NCBI GenBank assembly: GCA_934597255.1
Contig: CAKTQV010000010.1
Location: 8,306 to 72,305 of the forward strand
Length of the DNA stretch: 64,000 bases
Source: an uncultured Oscillospiraceae bacterium
GTDB taxonomy: Bacteria; Bacillota; Clostridia; Oscillospirales; Oscillospiraceae
Direction: 5' to 3'
Both the position numbers and the translations under genes were made by a program. This document shows positions 8,120-18,992 of the stretch, piece by piece (the stretch's first letter is position 1; each line of letters opens with the position of its first letter). The notes beneath the pieces were generated by a model. The model saw nothing but the letters and a program-made list of their open reading frames with translations, was not told the origin of the DNA and made no database searches.

Positions 8120-11100
8120 ATGGCCTTTGTACACCTTCATGTCCACAGCGAATACAGTCTGCTCGACGGCGCGTGCCGCATCGCCGAGCTGCCCCTGCGC
8201 GCAAAGGAGCTTGGCCAGACCGCGCTGGCCGTGACCGACCACGGCGTGATGTACGGCGCGGTCGCGTTTTACCGCGCGTGCCGCGAGGCGGGCATAAAGC
8301 CCATCATCGGCTGCGAGGTATACGTCGCGCCGCGCTCGCTCACGGGGCGGGAATACGGGCTGGATTCGGCGTATACCCATCTGATTCTGCTGTGCCGGAA
8401 CGAGACGGGCTATCACAATCTCTGCCGGCTCGTGTCCGAGGCGTTCATCAACGGCTTTTACATCAAGCCGCGCATCGACTGGGAGCTGCTGCATCGCTAT
8501 TCCGAGGGGCTCGTGTGCCTGTCCGGCTGCCTGGCCGGGGATATCCCGCAGAAGCTGGTCAACGGCCGCTATGCCGAGGCAAAGGCGCGCGCGGAGGAGC
8601 TTGACGCGCTGTTCGGCCGCGGCTACTTTTATCTGGAGCTGCAGAACCACGGCATTGACGACGAGGCGGAGGCGGCGCGCGGGCTGATCCGCATCGCCCG
8701 CGAGACCGGCATCCCCCTGGTGTGCACCAACGACGCGCACTATCTGAAAAAAGAGGACGCGCACACGCAGGATGTGCTTTTGTGCATCCAGACCGGCAAG
8801 ACCGTCGGCGAGGAGAACCGGATGCGCTTTTCCTCCGACGACTTCTATCTCAAGGACGAGGCGCAGATGCGCGCGCTGTTTCCCGCCGTGCCGGAGGCGT
8901 TCGACAACACGAACGTCATCGCGGATATGTGCTCGTTCGATTTTGAGTTCGGCCACTATCATCTGCCGCAGTTCGCGCTGCCGGAGGGCGAGACGGACAG
9001 CTTCGCCTATCTGGAGCGGCTGTGCCGCGAGGGGCTGCGGCGGCGCTATCCCGCCGACTGGGAGAGCCATACGGCGCAGCTGGACTACGAGCTGGATACC
9101 ATCCGTTCGATGGGCTTTGTGGACTATTTTCTCATCGTGTGGGACTTCGTCCGCTTCGCCAAATCCAGGGGGATACCCGTCGGCCCCGGCCGCGGCAGCG
9201 CCGCCGGCTCGGTCGTCAGCTACACGCTGGGCATCACGGACGTCGATCCCGTGAAGTACAGTCTGTTTTTCGAGCGTTTTCTCAACCCCGAGCGCGTTAC
9301 CATGCCGGATATCGACATGGATTTCTGCGTGCGCCGGCGCGGCGAGGTGATCGACTATGTGACGCGCAAATACGGCGCCGACCACGTCGCCCAGATCGTG
9401 ACGTTCGGCACGATGGCCGCGCGCCTGGCCATACGCGACGTCGGCCGCGCGCTCGATATCGGCTACGGCGAGGTGGATGCGGTGGCCAAGCAGGTGCCCG
9501 CGGCGCTGAACATGACGCTGGACGAGGCGCTGCGGCTGTCGAAGCCGCTCAGGGAATTTTACGACGGCGACGCGAAGATGCACGAGCTGATCGACACGGC
9601 GCGCGCGCTGGAGGGTATGCCGCGCCACGCCTCCACGCACGCGGCGGGCGTGGTCATCTCGGCCCGGCCGCTGACGGATTATGTGCCGCTGGCGCGCAAC
9701 GACGAGTCCATCGTCTGCCAGTTCCCCATGACGACGCTGGAGGAGCTGGGGCTGCTGAAGATGGATTTTCTGGGCCTGCGCAACCTGACCGTGCTGGAGG
9801 ATGCGGCGGTGCTCGTGCGGCGGCGGCAGCCGGATTTCCATGTGGAGGAGATCCCGGAGGACGATCCGGAGACCTTTGCCATGCTGGCGGCCGGACAGAC
9901 CTCCGGCGTGTTCCAGCTGGAATCGACCGGCATGACCGGCGTGGCCGTGGGGCTGAAGGCGAAAAGCATCGAGGACATCACCGCCGTCATCGCCCTTTAC
10001 CGGCCCGGGCCGATGGATTCCATCCCTCGCTTTCTCGACTGCGCCGGCCATCCCGAGCGCATCCGCTACAAGCATCCCCTGCTCAAGCCCATTCTTGAGG
10101 TGACCTACGGCTGCATCGTGTATCAGGAGCAGGTCATCGAGATCTTCCGCCGGCTCGCGGGCTTTTCGCTGGGTCAGGCCGACATGATCCGCCGGGCCAT
10201 GAGCAAGAAAAAGCACGCCGTCATCGACGCGGAGCGGCAGGCTTTCGTCCACGGCGACGCCGCGCGCGGAATCCCCGGCTGCGTCGCCAACGGCGTGGAC
10301 GCCGAAACGGCCAACTCCATCTACGACGAGATCAACGATTTCGCGTCCTACGCCTTCAACAAGGCGCACGCCGTCAGCTACGCCATCGTGTGCTACCGGA
10401 CGGCGTGGATGAAGTGCCACTGGCCGCAGGAGTACATGGCGGCGCTGCTGACGAGCATACTGGATTCGAGCCAGAAGGTCGCCGAATACATTGCCGAGTG
10501 CCGCAATCTGGGCATAAAGCTGCTGCCGCCGGATGTGAATGAATCGGAGGCGGACTTCACGGTCGTCGGCGGAAACATCCGCTTCGGCCTGTGCGCCGTC
10601 AAGGGCATCGGCCGCGGGTTCGTCAACGAGCTGGCCGCCGAGCGCACGCTCAACGGCCCGTTCCGCTCGATCGACGAGTTCTGCCGCCGTCTCTACGGGC
10701 GCGATCTCAACCGCCGCGCCGTCGAGTCGCTCATTCGCGCCGGGGCGTTCGATTCCCTCGGCTTCAAGCGCCGGGCGCTGCTGCAGGTGCTCGACCGCGT
10801 GATCGACGGCATAAGCTCCGAGGGACGGAAAAACGTGGCCGGGCAGATGGATCTGTTCTCCATGGACGACGGCGGCGAGAGCGCGGGCGCCGAGATCGAG
10901 CTGCCGGACGTGGAGGAATTCACGCCGCAGGAGCGCATGGCCATGGAAAAGGCCACGACGGGGCTGTACCTGTCCGGCCACCCCATGGACGAATACCGGG
11001 AGAAGGCCGCGCGGTTCGGCGCGGTGTCCATCGGGTCGATCCTGGCGAGCTTTTCCGACGAGCCCGGCGAAAAACGCTTTCAGGACGGCCAGAACGTGAC

Positions 11101-11581
11101 GGTCGCGGGCGTGGTGGCGTCGGCGCGCACGCGCGCGACCAAGACCGGCTCGCTCATGAGCTACGTCGTGCTGGAGGACGACACGGCCAGCATGGAGTTG
11201 ATCGCGTTTCAGCGCGTGCTGGATCAGTACGGGGCCTATCTGAAGGAAAATGCGCCCGTGTGCTGCACGGGGCGCATCTCCGTGCGCGACGAAAAGGAGC
11301 CGCAGCTCATGCTCAACACGGTCACACCGCTCGACGCCGCCGCGCCGGCGATCGCGCCGGGGCCGCAGCGGCCGCAGACGCTATGGGTGCGCCTGCCGAG
11401 CCGCGACGATCCGGCCGTGCGCCGCATCGAGCTGATTTTGACCATGTTCCCCGGCGAGCAGCCGCTCGTCCTGTATTTTACCGACACGAAAAAACGCCTC
11501 GGCGCGCGCTGCGTCATCCATGACGCGCTGGTGCGCGAGCTGAGGGAGATGCTCGGCGACGAAAACGTCGTCGTGAAATGA
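8120..11581 (+). CDS. dnaE: DNA polymerase III alpha subunit, DnaE type
   Basis: A 1153-residue replicative polymerase subunit. The N-terminal PHP domain has an intact metal motif (HLHVHSEYSLLDG, residues 4-16). The polymerase core shows GPGRGSAAGS and the catalytic PDIDMDF near residue 396. A helix-hairpin-helix region and an OB-fold (from about residue 980, VTVAGVVASART) close the protein. No 3'-5' exonuclease insertion is present, so it is DnaE and not PolC. It is transcribed with whiA upstream and hflX downstream (ATGA overlap). In Firmicutes DnaE usually extends primers before PolC takes over. Confidence 0.97.
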   Translation: MAFVHLHVHSEYSLLDGACRIAELPLRAKELGQTALAVTDHGVMYGAVAFYRACREAGIKPIIGCEVYVAPRSLTGREYGLDSAYTHLILLCRNETGYHNLCRLVSEAFINGFYIKPRIDWELLHRYSEGLVCLSGCLAGDIPQKLVNGRYAEAKARAEELDALFGRGYFYLELQNHGIDDEAEAARGLIRIARETGIPLVCTNDAHYLKKEDAHTQDVLLCIQTGKTVGEENRMRFSSDDFYLKDEAQMRALFPAVPEAFDNTNVIADMCSFDFEFGHYHLPQFALPEGETDSFAYLERLCREGLRRRYPADWESHTAQLDYELDTIRSMGFVDYFLIVWDFVRFAKSRGIPVGPGRGSAAGSVVSYTLGITDVDPVKYSLFFERFLNPERVTMPDIDMDFCVRRRGEVIDYVTRKYGADHVAQIVTFGTMAARLAIRDVGRALDIGYGEVDAVAKQVPAALNMTLDEALRLSKPLREFYDGDAKMHELIDTARALEGMPRHASTHAAGVVISARPLTDYVPLARNDESIVCQFPMTTLEELGLLKMDFLGLRNLTVLEDAAVLVRRRQPDFHVEEIPEDDPETFAMLAAGQTSGVFQLESTGMTGVAVGLKAKSIEDITAVIALYRPGPMDSIPRFLDCAGHPERIRYKHPLLKPILEVTYGCIVYQEQVIEIFRRLAGFSLGQADMIRRAMSKKKHAVIDAERQAFVHGDAARGIPGCVANGVDAETANSIYDEINDFASYAFNKAHAVSYAIVCYRTAWMKCHWPQEYMAALLTSILDSSQKVAEYIAECRNLGIKLLPPDVNESEADFTVVGGNIRFGLCAVKGIGRGFVNELAAERTLNGPFRSIDEFCRRLYGRDLNRRAVESLIRAGAFDSLGFKRRALLQVLDRVIDGISSEGRKNVAGQMDLFSMDDGGESAGAEIELPDVEEFTPQERMAMEKATTGLYLSGHPMDEYREKAARFGAVSIGSILASFSDEPGEKRFQDGQNVTVAGVVASARTRATKTGSLMSYVVLEDDTASMELIAFQRVLDQYGAYLKENAPVCCTGRISVRDEKEPQLMLNTVTPLDAAAPAIAPGPQRPQTLWVRLPSRDDPAVRRIELILTMFPGEQPLVLYFTDTKKRLGARCVIHDALVRELREMLGDENVVVK

Positions 11582-12897
11582 CGCGCCGGCCCCGGCCGGG
11601 CGCGGGATCAGAAGGAGACATTACCATAGAAGATACGACCGTCAAAAAGGAACGCGCCGCGCTGGCGGGCCTGTCCGCCGCGGCCATGGACGAATCGGAG
11701 CGCAGCGACGACGCAAGCATGGACGAGCTGCGCGCGCTGACGGAAACGGCCGGCGCGGAGCCGGTGTGCACGCTGCTGCAAACGCGCGCCGCTCCCGATC
11801 CGCGCAGCTTTCTCGGTCCGGGAAAGGTGGCGGAGCTGAAGGAGCTGATCGAAAACTCCGAATGCGATCTGGCCGTGTTCGACAACGATCTTTCACCGTC
11901 GCAGGCGCGGGTGCTGGAAAAGGAGCTGGGCGTGCGCGTGCTTGACCGCACGGGTCTGATTTTGGACATATTCGCCCAGCGCGCGCGCAGCCGCGAGGGC
12001 AAGCTGCAGGTCGAGCTGGCGCAGTACCGCTATCTGCTGCCGCGGCTGACCGGCATGTGGACGCATCTGAAGCGCCAGGCCGGCACGTCCGCGCCCATCG
12101 GAACGCGCGGCCCCGGCGAGACGCAGCTGGAGACCGACCGCCGCCATATCCGCCGCCGGATACAGAAGCTGACGGAGGAGCTGGAGCAGGTGCGGCGCGT
12201 GCGCGCCACGCAGCGCAAAAAGCGCAGCAAGAACGCCGTGCCCGTCGTGGCGCTCGTCGGCTACACGAACGCCGGAAAGTCCACGCTTCTCAACGCGCTG
12301 ACGGGCGAGTCGATCCAGACCGGCGACCGCCTGTTCGACACCCTGGACACAACGACCCGCCGGCTCGATCTCGGCGAGGAGGGCGAGGCGCTGCTGTCGG
12401 ACACCGTGGGATTTATCCGCAAGCTGCCGACGGAGCTGGTCGATGCGTTCAAGGCCACGCTGGAGGAGCTTTGCTACGCCGATCTGCTGCTGCACGTCGT
12501 GGATATATCCAACCCCGACTACCCCGGCCAGATGCGCGTTGTGGAGGGGTTGATCGAGCGGCTCGGCGCCGGCGGGACGCCGTGCGTGCGGGTGTATAAC
12601 AAGTGCGACCGCTTTTTCGGCCGGCTGCCGCACGGCGAGGATGAGATATGCGTCTGTGCGGCGAGCGGCGAAGGGCTTGGCGCGCTGCGCCACGCCATCG
12701 GGCAGAAGCTCGGCGCGGAGTTGTCGCGCGTGCATCTGCGCGTCCCCTACGACCGGGCGGCGCTGGCGGAGCGGCTGCGCCGGGAGGCCAACGTGCTCGA
12801 TATGCAGTATACGGACGAGTGCATCGACGTGCTGGCGGTGCTGCGGCCGGCGCTGCGGGAGGAATTCGCCGCGTGGGAGGTGCCGCTGCATGGGTGA
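11578..12897 (+). CDS. hflX: GTPase HflX
   Basis: A ribosome-associated GTPase, up to 439 residues, that splits stalled or stressed 70S ribosomes in characterised bacteria. The HflX N-domain contains FLGPGKVAEL and FDNDLSPSQARVLE. The GTPase domain has GYTNAGKST (G1), the DTLDTTTR switch and DTVGFIRKLP (G3). The ATG at 11578 overlaps the dnaE stop (ATGA) but has no ribosome site. A good AAGGAG at 11612-11617 lies eight bases before an in-frame ATA (11626) and close to ATT (11620), so the true start is uncertain. The stop overlaps yigZ by eight bases. Confidence 0.92.
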   Translation: MTRRPRPGAGSEGDITIEDTTVKKERAALAGLSAAAMDESERSDDASMDELRALTETAGAEPVCTLLQTRAAPDPRSFLGPGKVAELKELIENSECDLAVFDNDLSPSQARVLEKELGVRVLDRTGLILDIFAQRARSREGKLQVELAQYRYLLPRLTGMWTHLKRQAGTSAPIGTRGPGETQLETDRRHIRRRIQKLTEELEQVRRVRATQRKKRSKNAVPVVALVGYTNAGKSTLLNALTGESIQTGDRLFDTLDTTTRRLDLGEEGEALLSDTVGFIRKLPTELVDAFKATLEELCYADLLLHVVDISNPDYPGQMRVVEGLIERLGAGGTPCVRVYNKCDRFFGRLPHGEDEICVCAASGEGLGALRHAIGQKLGAELSRVHLRVPYDRAALAERLRREANVLDMQYTDECIDVLAVLRPALREEFAAWEVPLHG

Positions 12898-13492
12898 GCG
12901 CTTCCGGCTGCGCGGCGGCGGCGACGGCTTTTACGAGGAAAAGCGCTCGCGCTTTCTCGCGGCGGTATTCCGCGTCGCGGACGAGGACGAGGCCCGCGCG
13001 CGTATCGCGCAGGTGCGGAAAAAATACCCGGACGCGCGCCATCACGTCTGGGCCTGGGTGCTGCCGGACGGCAGCTGCCGCTGGTCGGACGACGGCGAGC
13101 CCGGCGGAACGGCCGGCGCGCCCACGGCGGATATTCTGAAAAACGCCCATGTGTACGGCGCGCTGTGCGTCACGACGCGCTATTTCGGCGGAACGCTGCT
13201 CGGCTCGGGCGGTCTTGTGCGCGCGTATTCCAGGGCCGCGCAGCTCGCGCTGGCCGACGCGGGGACGGAGGAGGACCCGGCGCTGTGCACGCTGTGCGCG
13301 CGCGTCCGCTGGGAGGATCTCGACCGCGTGCACCGGCTGGCGCGCGAGCTGGGCGCGTCGGCGCAGGCGGACTATGTCTCCGACCCGGAAAACGCGCTTC
13401 TGACGCTGACGCTCGAGGAAAAAAACCGCGGGCCGTTCATCCGCCGGCTCACGGAGCAGACCGCGGGCCGCGGCGTGATCACGGAGGCGTAG
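12890..13492 (+). CDS. yigZ: YigZ/IMPACT family protein
   Basis: A 200-residue member of the UPF0029/IMPACT family. Characteristic segments are SRFLAAVFRV near the start, the SDDGEPGGTAGAP motif, and TTRYFGGTLLGSGGLVRAYS. Bacterial YigZ is a two-domain protein thought to bind nucleic acid; its biochemical function is not settled. The start at 12890 overlaps the hflX stop by eight bases. It is the last gene of the operon that begins at hprK. Confidence 0.9.
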   Translation: MGERFRLRGGGDGFYEEKRSRFLAAVFRVADEDEARARIAQVRKKYPDARHHVWAWVLPDGSCRWSDDGEPGGTAGAPTADILKNAHVYGALCVTTRYFGGTLLGSGGLVRAYSRAAQLALADAGTEEDPALCTLCARVRWEDLDRVHRLARELGASAQADYVSDPENALLTLTLEEKNRGPFIRRLTEQTAGRGVITEA

Positions 13493-13622
13493 GGCGGCGC
13501 GGGTGCGTCGAAAAAATTTTTTCGGAAATTTTCGAAAAGAAAAAAGGGAAATACGAACTTGTGTCGTATAGAAGTATTATAGAGGCATTTTTCCCCGGTC
13601 AAAACCGAAAGGCGGTGAACGC

Positions 13623-14621
13623 ATGACTTCACGGGAGATACGGGAGCAGCAGGAGAGGCTGTTCATCGGCGCGCACGGCGTTCTGTCGTGCGAGAGCCAG
13701 GGGCGCGAGGTCCTGGAGGCGGAGGACGAGGTGCGCACCTGCTTCCAGCGGGACGTGGACCGCATCACGCACTCCAAAAGCTTCCGCCGTCTGCGCCACA
13801 AGACGCAGGTGTTCCTGCGCCCGGAGGGCGACCATTACCGCACGCGCCTGACGCACACGCTGGAGGTCAGCCGCGTTGCGCGGACGATCGCGCGGGCGCT
13901 GGCGCTCAACGAGGATCTGACGGAGGCCATCGCGCTCGGCCACGATCTGGGCCACACGCCCTTCGGCCACGCCGGCGAGCGGGCGCTGCGCGCCATCACG
14001 GGGCGCTTCAACCACTACGAGCAGAGTCTGCGCGTCGTGGACAAGCTTGAGCGCGAGGGGCGGGGGCTGAATCTGTGCCTTGAAACGCGCATCGGCATCC
14101 TCAACCACACGACCGGCGAGCCGCGCGGCTCCACGGAGGCGGACGTCGTCCGCCTGTCGGACCACATCGCCTATCTCAACCACGATCTGGACGACGCCGA
14201 GCGCGCGCGCATCGTGCGCCCGGACGAGGTGCCGGCCATCGTGCGCGGACGCATCGGCGAGCGCAATTCCGCGCGCATCAACGCCATGGTCACGGACGTC
14301 ATCGAAAACAGCGCGGACGGCGCCGTGCGCTTTTCCGAGTCCATGCGCGAGGCGTATCAGGTGTTTTACGACTTCATGTTCGAGGCGGTGTACCGCAACC
14401 CGACGGCCAAGGGCGAGGAAAAGAAGGTGCAGGGGCTGCTCGAGCCGATCTGGACCTATTTTGCCGGCCACACGGAGGAGCTTCCGCCGGAATATGCCGC
14501 CATCGCGCGGCAGGAGGGGCCGGAGCGGGCCGCGACGGACTATGTCTCCGGCATGACGGACTCGTTTGCCATCGGCACGTTTGACCGGCTGTTCATCCCG
14601 GCCTCCTGGTCGCGGATATAA
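13623..14621 (+). CDS. dgt: Deoxyguanosinetriphosphate triphosphohydrolase-like protein
   Basis: A 332-residue HD-domain nucleotide hydrolase that would split dNTPs to deoxynucleoside and triphosphate. The metal-binding HD motif is GHDLGHTPFGHAGE. The conserved SRLTHTLEVS-type segment (RTRLTHTLEVSRV) and the SDHIAYLNHDLDDA segment are present. Length fits the short type-2 group. A ribosome site (AAAGGCGG) precedes the ATG. The 130-base gap before it contains AT-rich DNA without a promoter I would call with confidence. dnaG follows 40 bases later, the usual clostridial dgt-dnaG-rpoD order. Confidence 0.93.
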   Translation: MTSREIREQQERLFIGAHGVLSCESQGREVLEAEDEVRTCFQRDVDRITHSKSFRRLRHKTQVFLRPEGDHYRTRLTHTLEVSRVARTIARALALNEDLTEAIALGHDLGHTPFGHAGERALRAITGRFNHYEQSLRVVDKLEREGRGLNLCLETRIGILNHTTGEPRGSTEADVVRLSDHIAYLNHDLDDAERARIVRPDEVPAIVRGRIGERNSARINAMVTDVIENSADGAVRFSESMREAYQVFYDFMFEAVYRNPTAKGEEKKVQGLLEPIWTYFAGHTEELPPEYAAIARQEGPERAATDYVSGMTDSFAIGTFDRLFIPASWSRI

Positions 14622-14661
14622 AGAATACAGAACGCCGGACGGAGAAGGGAGGGAGCGTTCC

Positions 14662-16402
14662 GTGGCGTTTTCCGAATCGTTTCTGGAGGAGCTGGCCGCG
14701 CGCAACGACATTGCGGACGTCGTGTCCGGCTATGTGCGGCTGACAAAGCGGACCGGCGCGAACCAGTTCGGCCTGTGTCCGTTCCACAGCGAAAAGACGC
14801 CCTCCTTTTCCGTCAACACCGAGCGGCAGATCTATCACTGCTTCGGCTGCGGCAAGGGCGGGAGCGTCATCAACTTCATCATGGAGATCGAGAACCTCTC
14901 CTTTCCCGACGCGGTGCAGTTTCTTGCGCGGCGCGCCGGCATGGAGGTGCCGGACGACCGGCCGGATGAAAACCGGAGCCGCCGGGCCCGGATGCTCGAG
15001 CTCAACCGCGACGCCGCCCGCTTTTTTCACGCCCGTCTCATGGCGGATGCCGGCGCGGCGGCGGCCTATGTGCTCCGGCGGGGCATAACGCCGGCCTTCG
15101 TGAAGAATTTCGGGCTCGGCTTCGCCCCGGACAGTTGGAACGCGCTGACCGACGAGATGACGCGCCGGGGCTACACGCGCGCCGAGCTCGTGGACGCGGG
15201 GCTGGCGCGGACGGGGAAAAGCGGCGGCGTTTACGACTATTTCCGCAACCGGCTGATGTTCCCGGTCATCGACGTGCGCGGGAGCGTGATCGGCTTTTCC
15301 GGCCGCGTTCTGGACGACGGCGAGCCGAAGTATCTCAACTCGCCCGACACGCTGGTTTACAGCAAAGCGCACAGTCTTTTCGCTTTGAATCTGGCAAAAA
15401 AGTCAAAAAGCGGATATATTATACTCGCGGAGGGAAATATAGACGTGGTCAGTCTGCATCAGGCAGGCTTCGACAGCGCGGTGGCCAGCCTCGGCACGAG
15501 TCTGACGCCGGATCAGGCGCGGCTGCTCGCGCGCTATACGAATCAGGTCGTCATCGCCTATGACGCCGACGCCGCCGGACAGAAGGCCGCGCAGCGCGCC
15601 ATCGGGATACTGCAGCCGCTGGATATGAAGGTGAAGGTGCTGCGCATCCCGGGCGCGAAGGACCCGGACGAGCTGATCCGTAGCCAGGGGCCGGACGCCT
15701 TCCGCCGGCTCATCGAGCGCAGCGACAACCAGATCGAATACCGCCTGCAGCTTGTGCTGGAGAAATACGATCTCGGCTCGGACGAGGGACGCGTCGGCTA
15801 TCTGCGGGAGGCCGCGGGGCTGATCGCGTCGCTGCCGGGCAGCGTGGAGCGCGAGATATACGGCGCGCGCTGCGCGGAGCGGGCCGGCGTTTCGGCGGAG
15901 GCCTTTTCCCTGGAGGTCACGCGCGAGCGCAAGAAGCTGACCGGCGCGGCCAAAAAGCAGCGCGACCGCGAGATCCTGTCCGTCAGCCGGCGCGCGCAGC
16001 CGAAGGAGCGCTCGCTCCGCTTTGACAACGTGCGCAGCGCGATGGCGGAGGAGGGGCTTATCAACCTTCTGTGCCGCTTTCCGGAGCTGTTTGCGGACGT
16101 GCCGCTTCGCGGCGAAAGCTTTTCATCCGAGGCGCTCGGTCGGCTTTATGACGGGATACGGACGCGCGTGCGCGCCGGACGCCCCGTGAGCGTGGCGGCG
16201 CTGGAGGGCGAATTTCCGCCGGAGGAGCTGTCGCTGCTGGCGGATATCCTGCACCGCGATCCGGTCCGGGCCGCGGAGGCGCCGGAGGCGCTGCGCGATT
16301 ACATAAATACGATACAGTCGGAGAATGACAAGCTCGGCGGCATGGCCGATCTGAACAGCTACGCTGAAAAACTCAAGAAAACAAAAGGGTATGGTGGAAA
16401 AG

Positions 16403-16428
<26 letters not shown>
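14662..16428 (+). CDS. dnaG: DNA primase
   Basis: A 588-residue primase. The zinc-binding domain has CPFHSEKTPSFSV and CFGCGKGG (CxxH...CxxC). The TOPRIM catalytic core shows AEGNIDVVSLHQAGF and IAYDADAAGQKAA; the first is usually EGYMD. A C-terminal helicase-interaction domain follows. I choose the GTG at 14662, with GGGAGG ten bases upstream, over an in-frame ATG 32 codons earlier that lies inside dgt. The 3' end overlaps the start of rpoD by about 26 bases, implying coupled translation of primase and sigma factor. Confidence 0.94.
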
Positions 16429-17782
<1,354 letters not shown>

Positions 17783-17811
17783 AAAAATAACGATACCGGA
17801 GGGGACCCGGC

Positions 17812-18918
17812 ATGACTAGATTCAAGGCGTTTCTCAAGCGAAAGGATATTGTGTTTTCCGCCCGGCGCTACGGCATCGACGCGTTTTCCGCCATGGCGCA
17901 GGGGCTGTTCTGCACGCTGCTCGTCGGCACGATCCTCAACACGCTCGGCGCGCAGCTTCACATCGGCTTTCTCACGGCGCCCGTGGCCACCGTCGGCGGC
18001 ACGGACTACACCATCGGCTCCATCGCCTCGGCGATGGTCGGGCCGGCGATGGCCGTCGCCATCGGACACGCGCTGTGCGCGCCGGCCATGGTGCTGTTTT
18101 CCCTGGCGCCGGTGGGCTACGCCACCAATCTAATGGGCGGCGCCGGCGGGCCGCTGGCCGTGCTGGTCGTGGCCATCGTGGCCGCGGAATTCGGCAAGGC
18201 GGTCTCGAAGGAGACGAAGATCGACATCCTTGTCACGCCCATCGTGACCATTCTGGTCGGCGTGGGGCTGTCGTGCCTGATCGCCCGGCCGATCAGCGCG
18301 GCGGCAAGCTACGTCGGCACGCTGATCATCTGGGCCACGGAGCTGCGGCCGTTTCTGATGGGCATCGTCGTGTCCGCGGTCGTCGGCATCGCGCTGACGC
18401 TGCCGATCTCGTCGGCGGCCATCTGCTCGGTGCTGGGGCTGACGGGACTGGCCGGAGGCGCCGCCGTGGCGGGCTGCTGCGCGCAGATGGTGGGCTTCGC
18501 GGTGATGAGCTTCCGGGAAAACCGCTGGGGCGGACTTGTGTCCCAGGGCCTTGGGACGAGCATGCTCCAGATGCCGAACATCCTGAAAAACATACGGGTC
18601 TGGATACCGCCCACCGTGGCGAGCATGATCACCGGCCCCATCGCCACCTGCGTGTTCCGGATGGAGATGAACGGCGCGTCGGTCAATGCCGGCATGGGCA
18701 CCTGCGGCCTGTGCGGGCCGATCGGCGTGTGGACGGGCTGGGTCGCGCCGACGGAGCAGGCGATCGCCAACGGCGCGTCGGCCATGGCGCCGGGCGCGCC
18801 GGACTGGATCGGGATGGCGCTGGTGTGCTTTGTGCTGCCGGCCGTGATAAGCTGGGCGCTGGGCGGGCTGCTGCGCCGTATCGGCTGGATCCGCGAGGGC
18901 GATCTGAAGCTGCCGTAA
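17812..18918 (+). CDS. PTS EIIC-like membrane protein (PTS_EIIC_2 family)
   Basis: A 368-residue membrane protein with roughly nine or ten hydrophobic segments. Its Gly-rich loops (GGTDYTIGS, GAGGPLA, GTCGLCGPIGVWTG) match the uncharacterised EIIC-like family often annotated as PTS sugar transporter subunit IIC. No EIIA, EIIB or HPr gene is next to it, so phosphotransfer-driven sugar uptake is not shown. A GGAGGGG ribosome site precedes the ATG. It starts 29 bases after rpoD and may be read through from it. A strong hairpin ends the unit. Confidence 0.7.
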   Translation: MTRFKAFLKRKDIVFSARRYGIDAFSAMAQGLFCTLLVGTILNTLGAQLHIGFLTAPVATVGGTDYTIGSIASAMVGPAMAVAIGHALCAPAMVLFSLAPVGYATNLMGGAGGPLAVLVVAIVAAEFGKAVSKETKIDILVTPIVTILVGVGLSCLIARPISAAASYVGTLIIWATELRPFLMGIVVSAVVGIALTLPISSAAICSVLGLTGLAGGAAVAGCCAQMVGFAVMSFRENRWGGLVSQGLGTSMLQMPNILKNIRVWIPPTVASMITGPIATCVFRMEMNGASVNAGMGTCGLCGPIGVWTGWVAPTEQAIANGASAMAPGAPDWIGMALVCFVLPAVISWALGGLLRRIGWIREGDLKLP

Positions 18919-18935
18919 AAAATACATAAAAGAAA

Positions 18936-18971
18936 CCGGGGGCCGCACGATCTCGATCGTGCGGCCCCCGG
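18936..18971. terminator. Bidirectional terminator between the EIIC-like gene and OYE paralog 1
   Basis: A 15-base perfect stem (18936-18950 with 18957-18971) and a six-base loop lie between two convergent genes. T-rich sequence is weak on the plus side. Confidence 0.65.
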
Positions 18972-18992
18972 CGCTTTGCTTTCCGGGAAGGG

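Noticed and set aside
7202..10981. Very long open frame antisense to whiA and dnaE
   Set aside because: Arg/His/Gln-rich translation with no motifs. It is a by-product of high third-position GC opposite real genes that carry clear family signatures.
13553..13566. SOS/LexA-like box before dgt (CGAAC-N4-GTCG)
   Set aside because: Only one half matches the Gram-positive GAAC-N4-GTTC pattern; the other half has two mismatches, and the genes behind it are not usual SOS genes.
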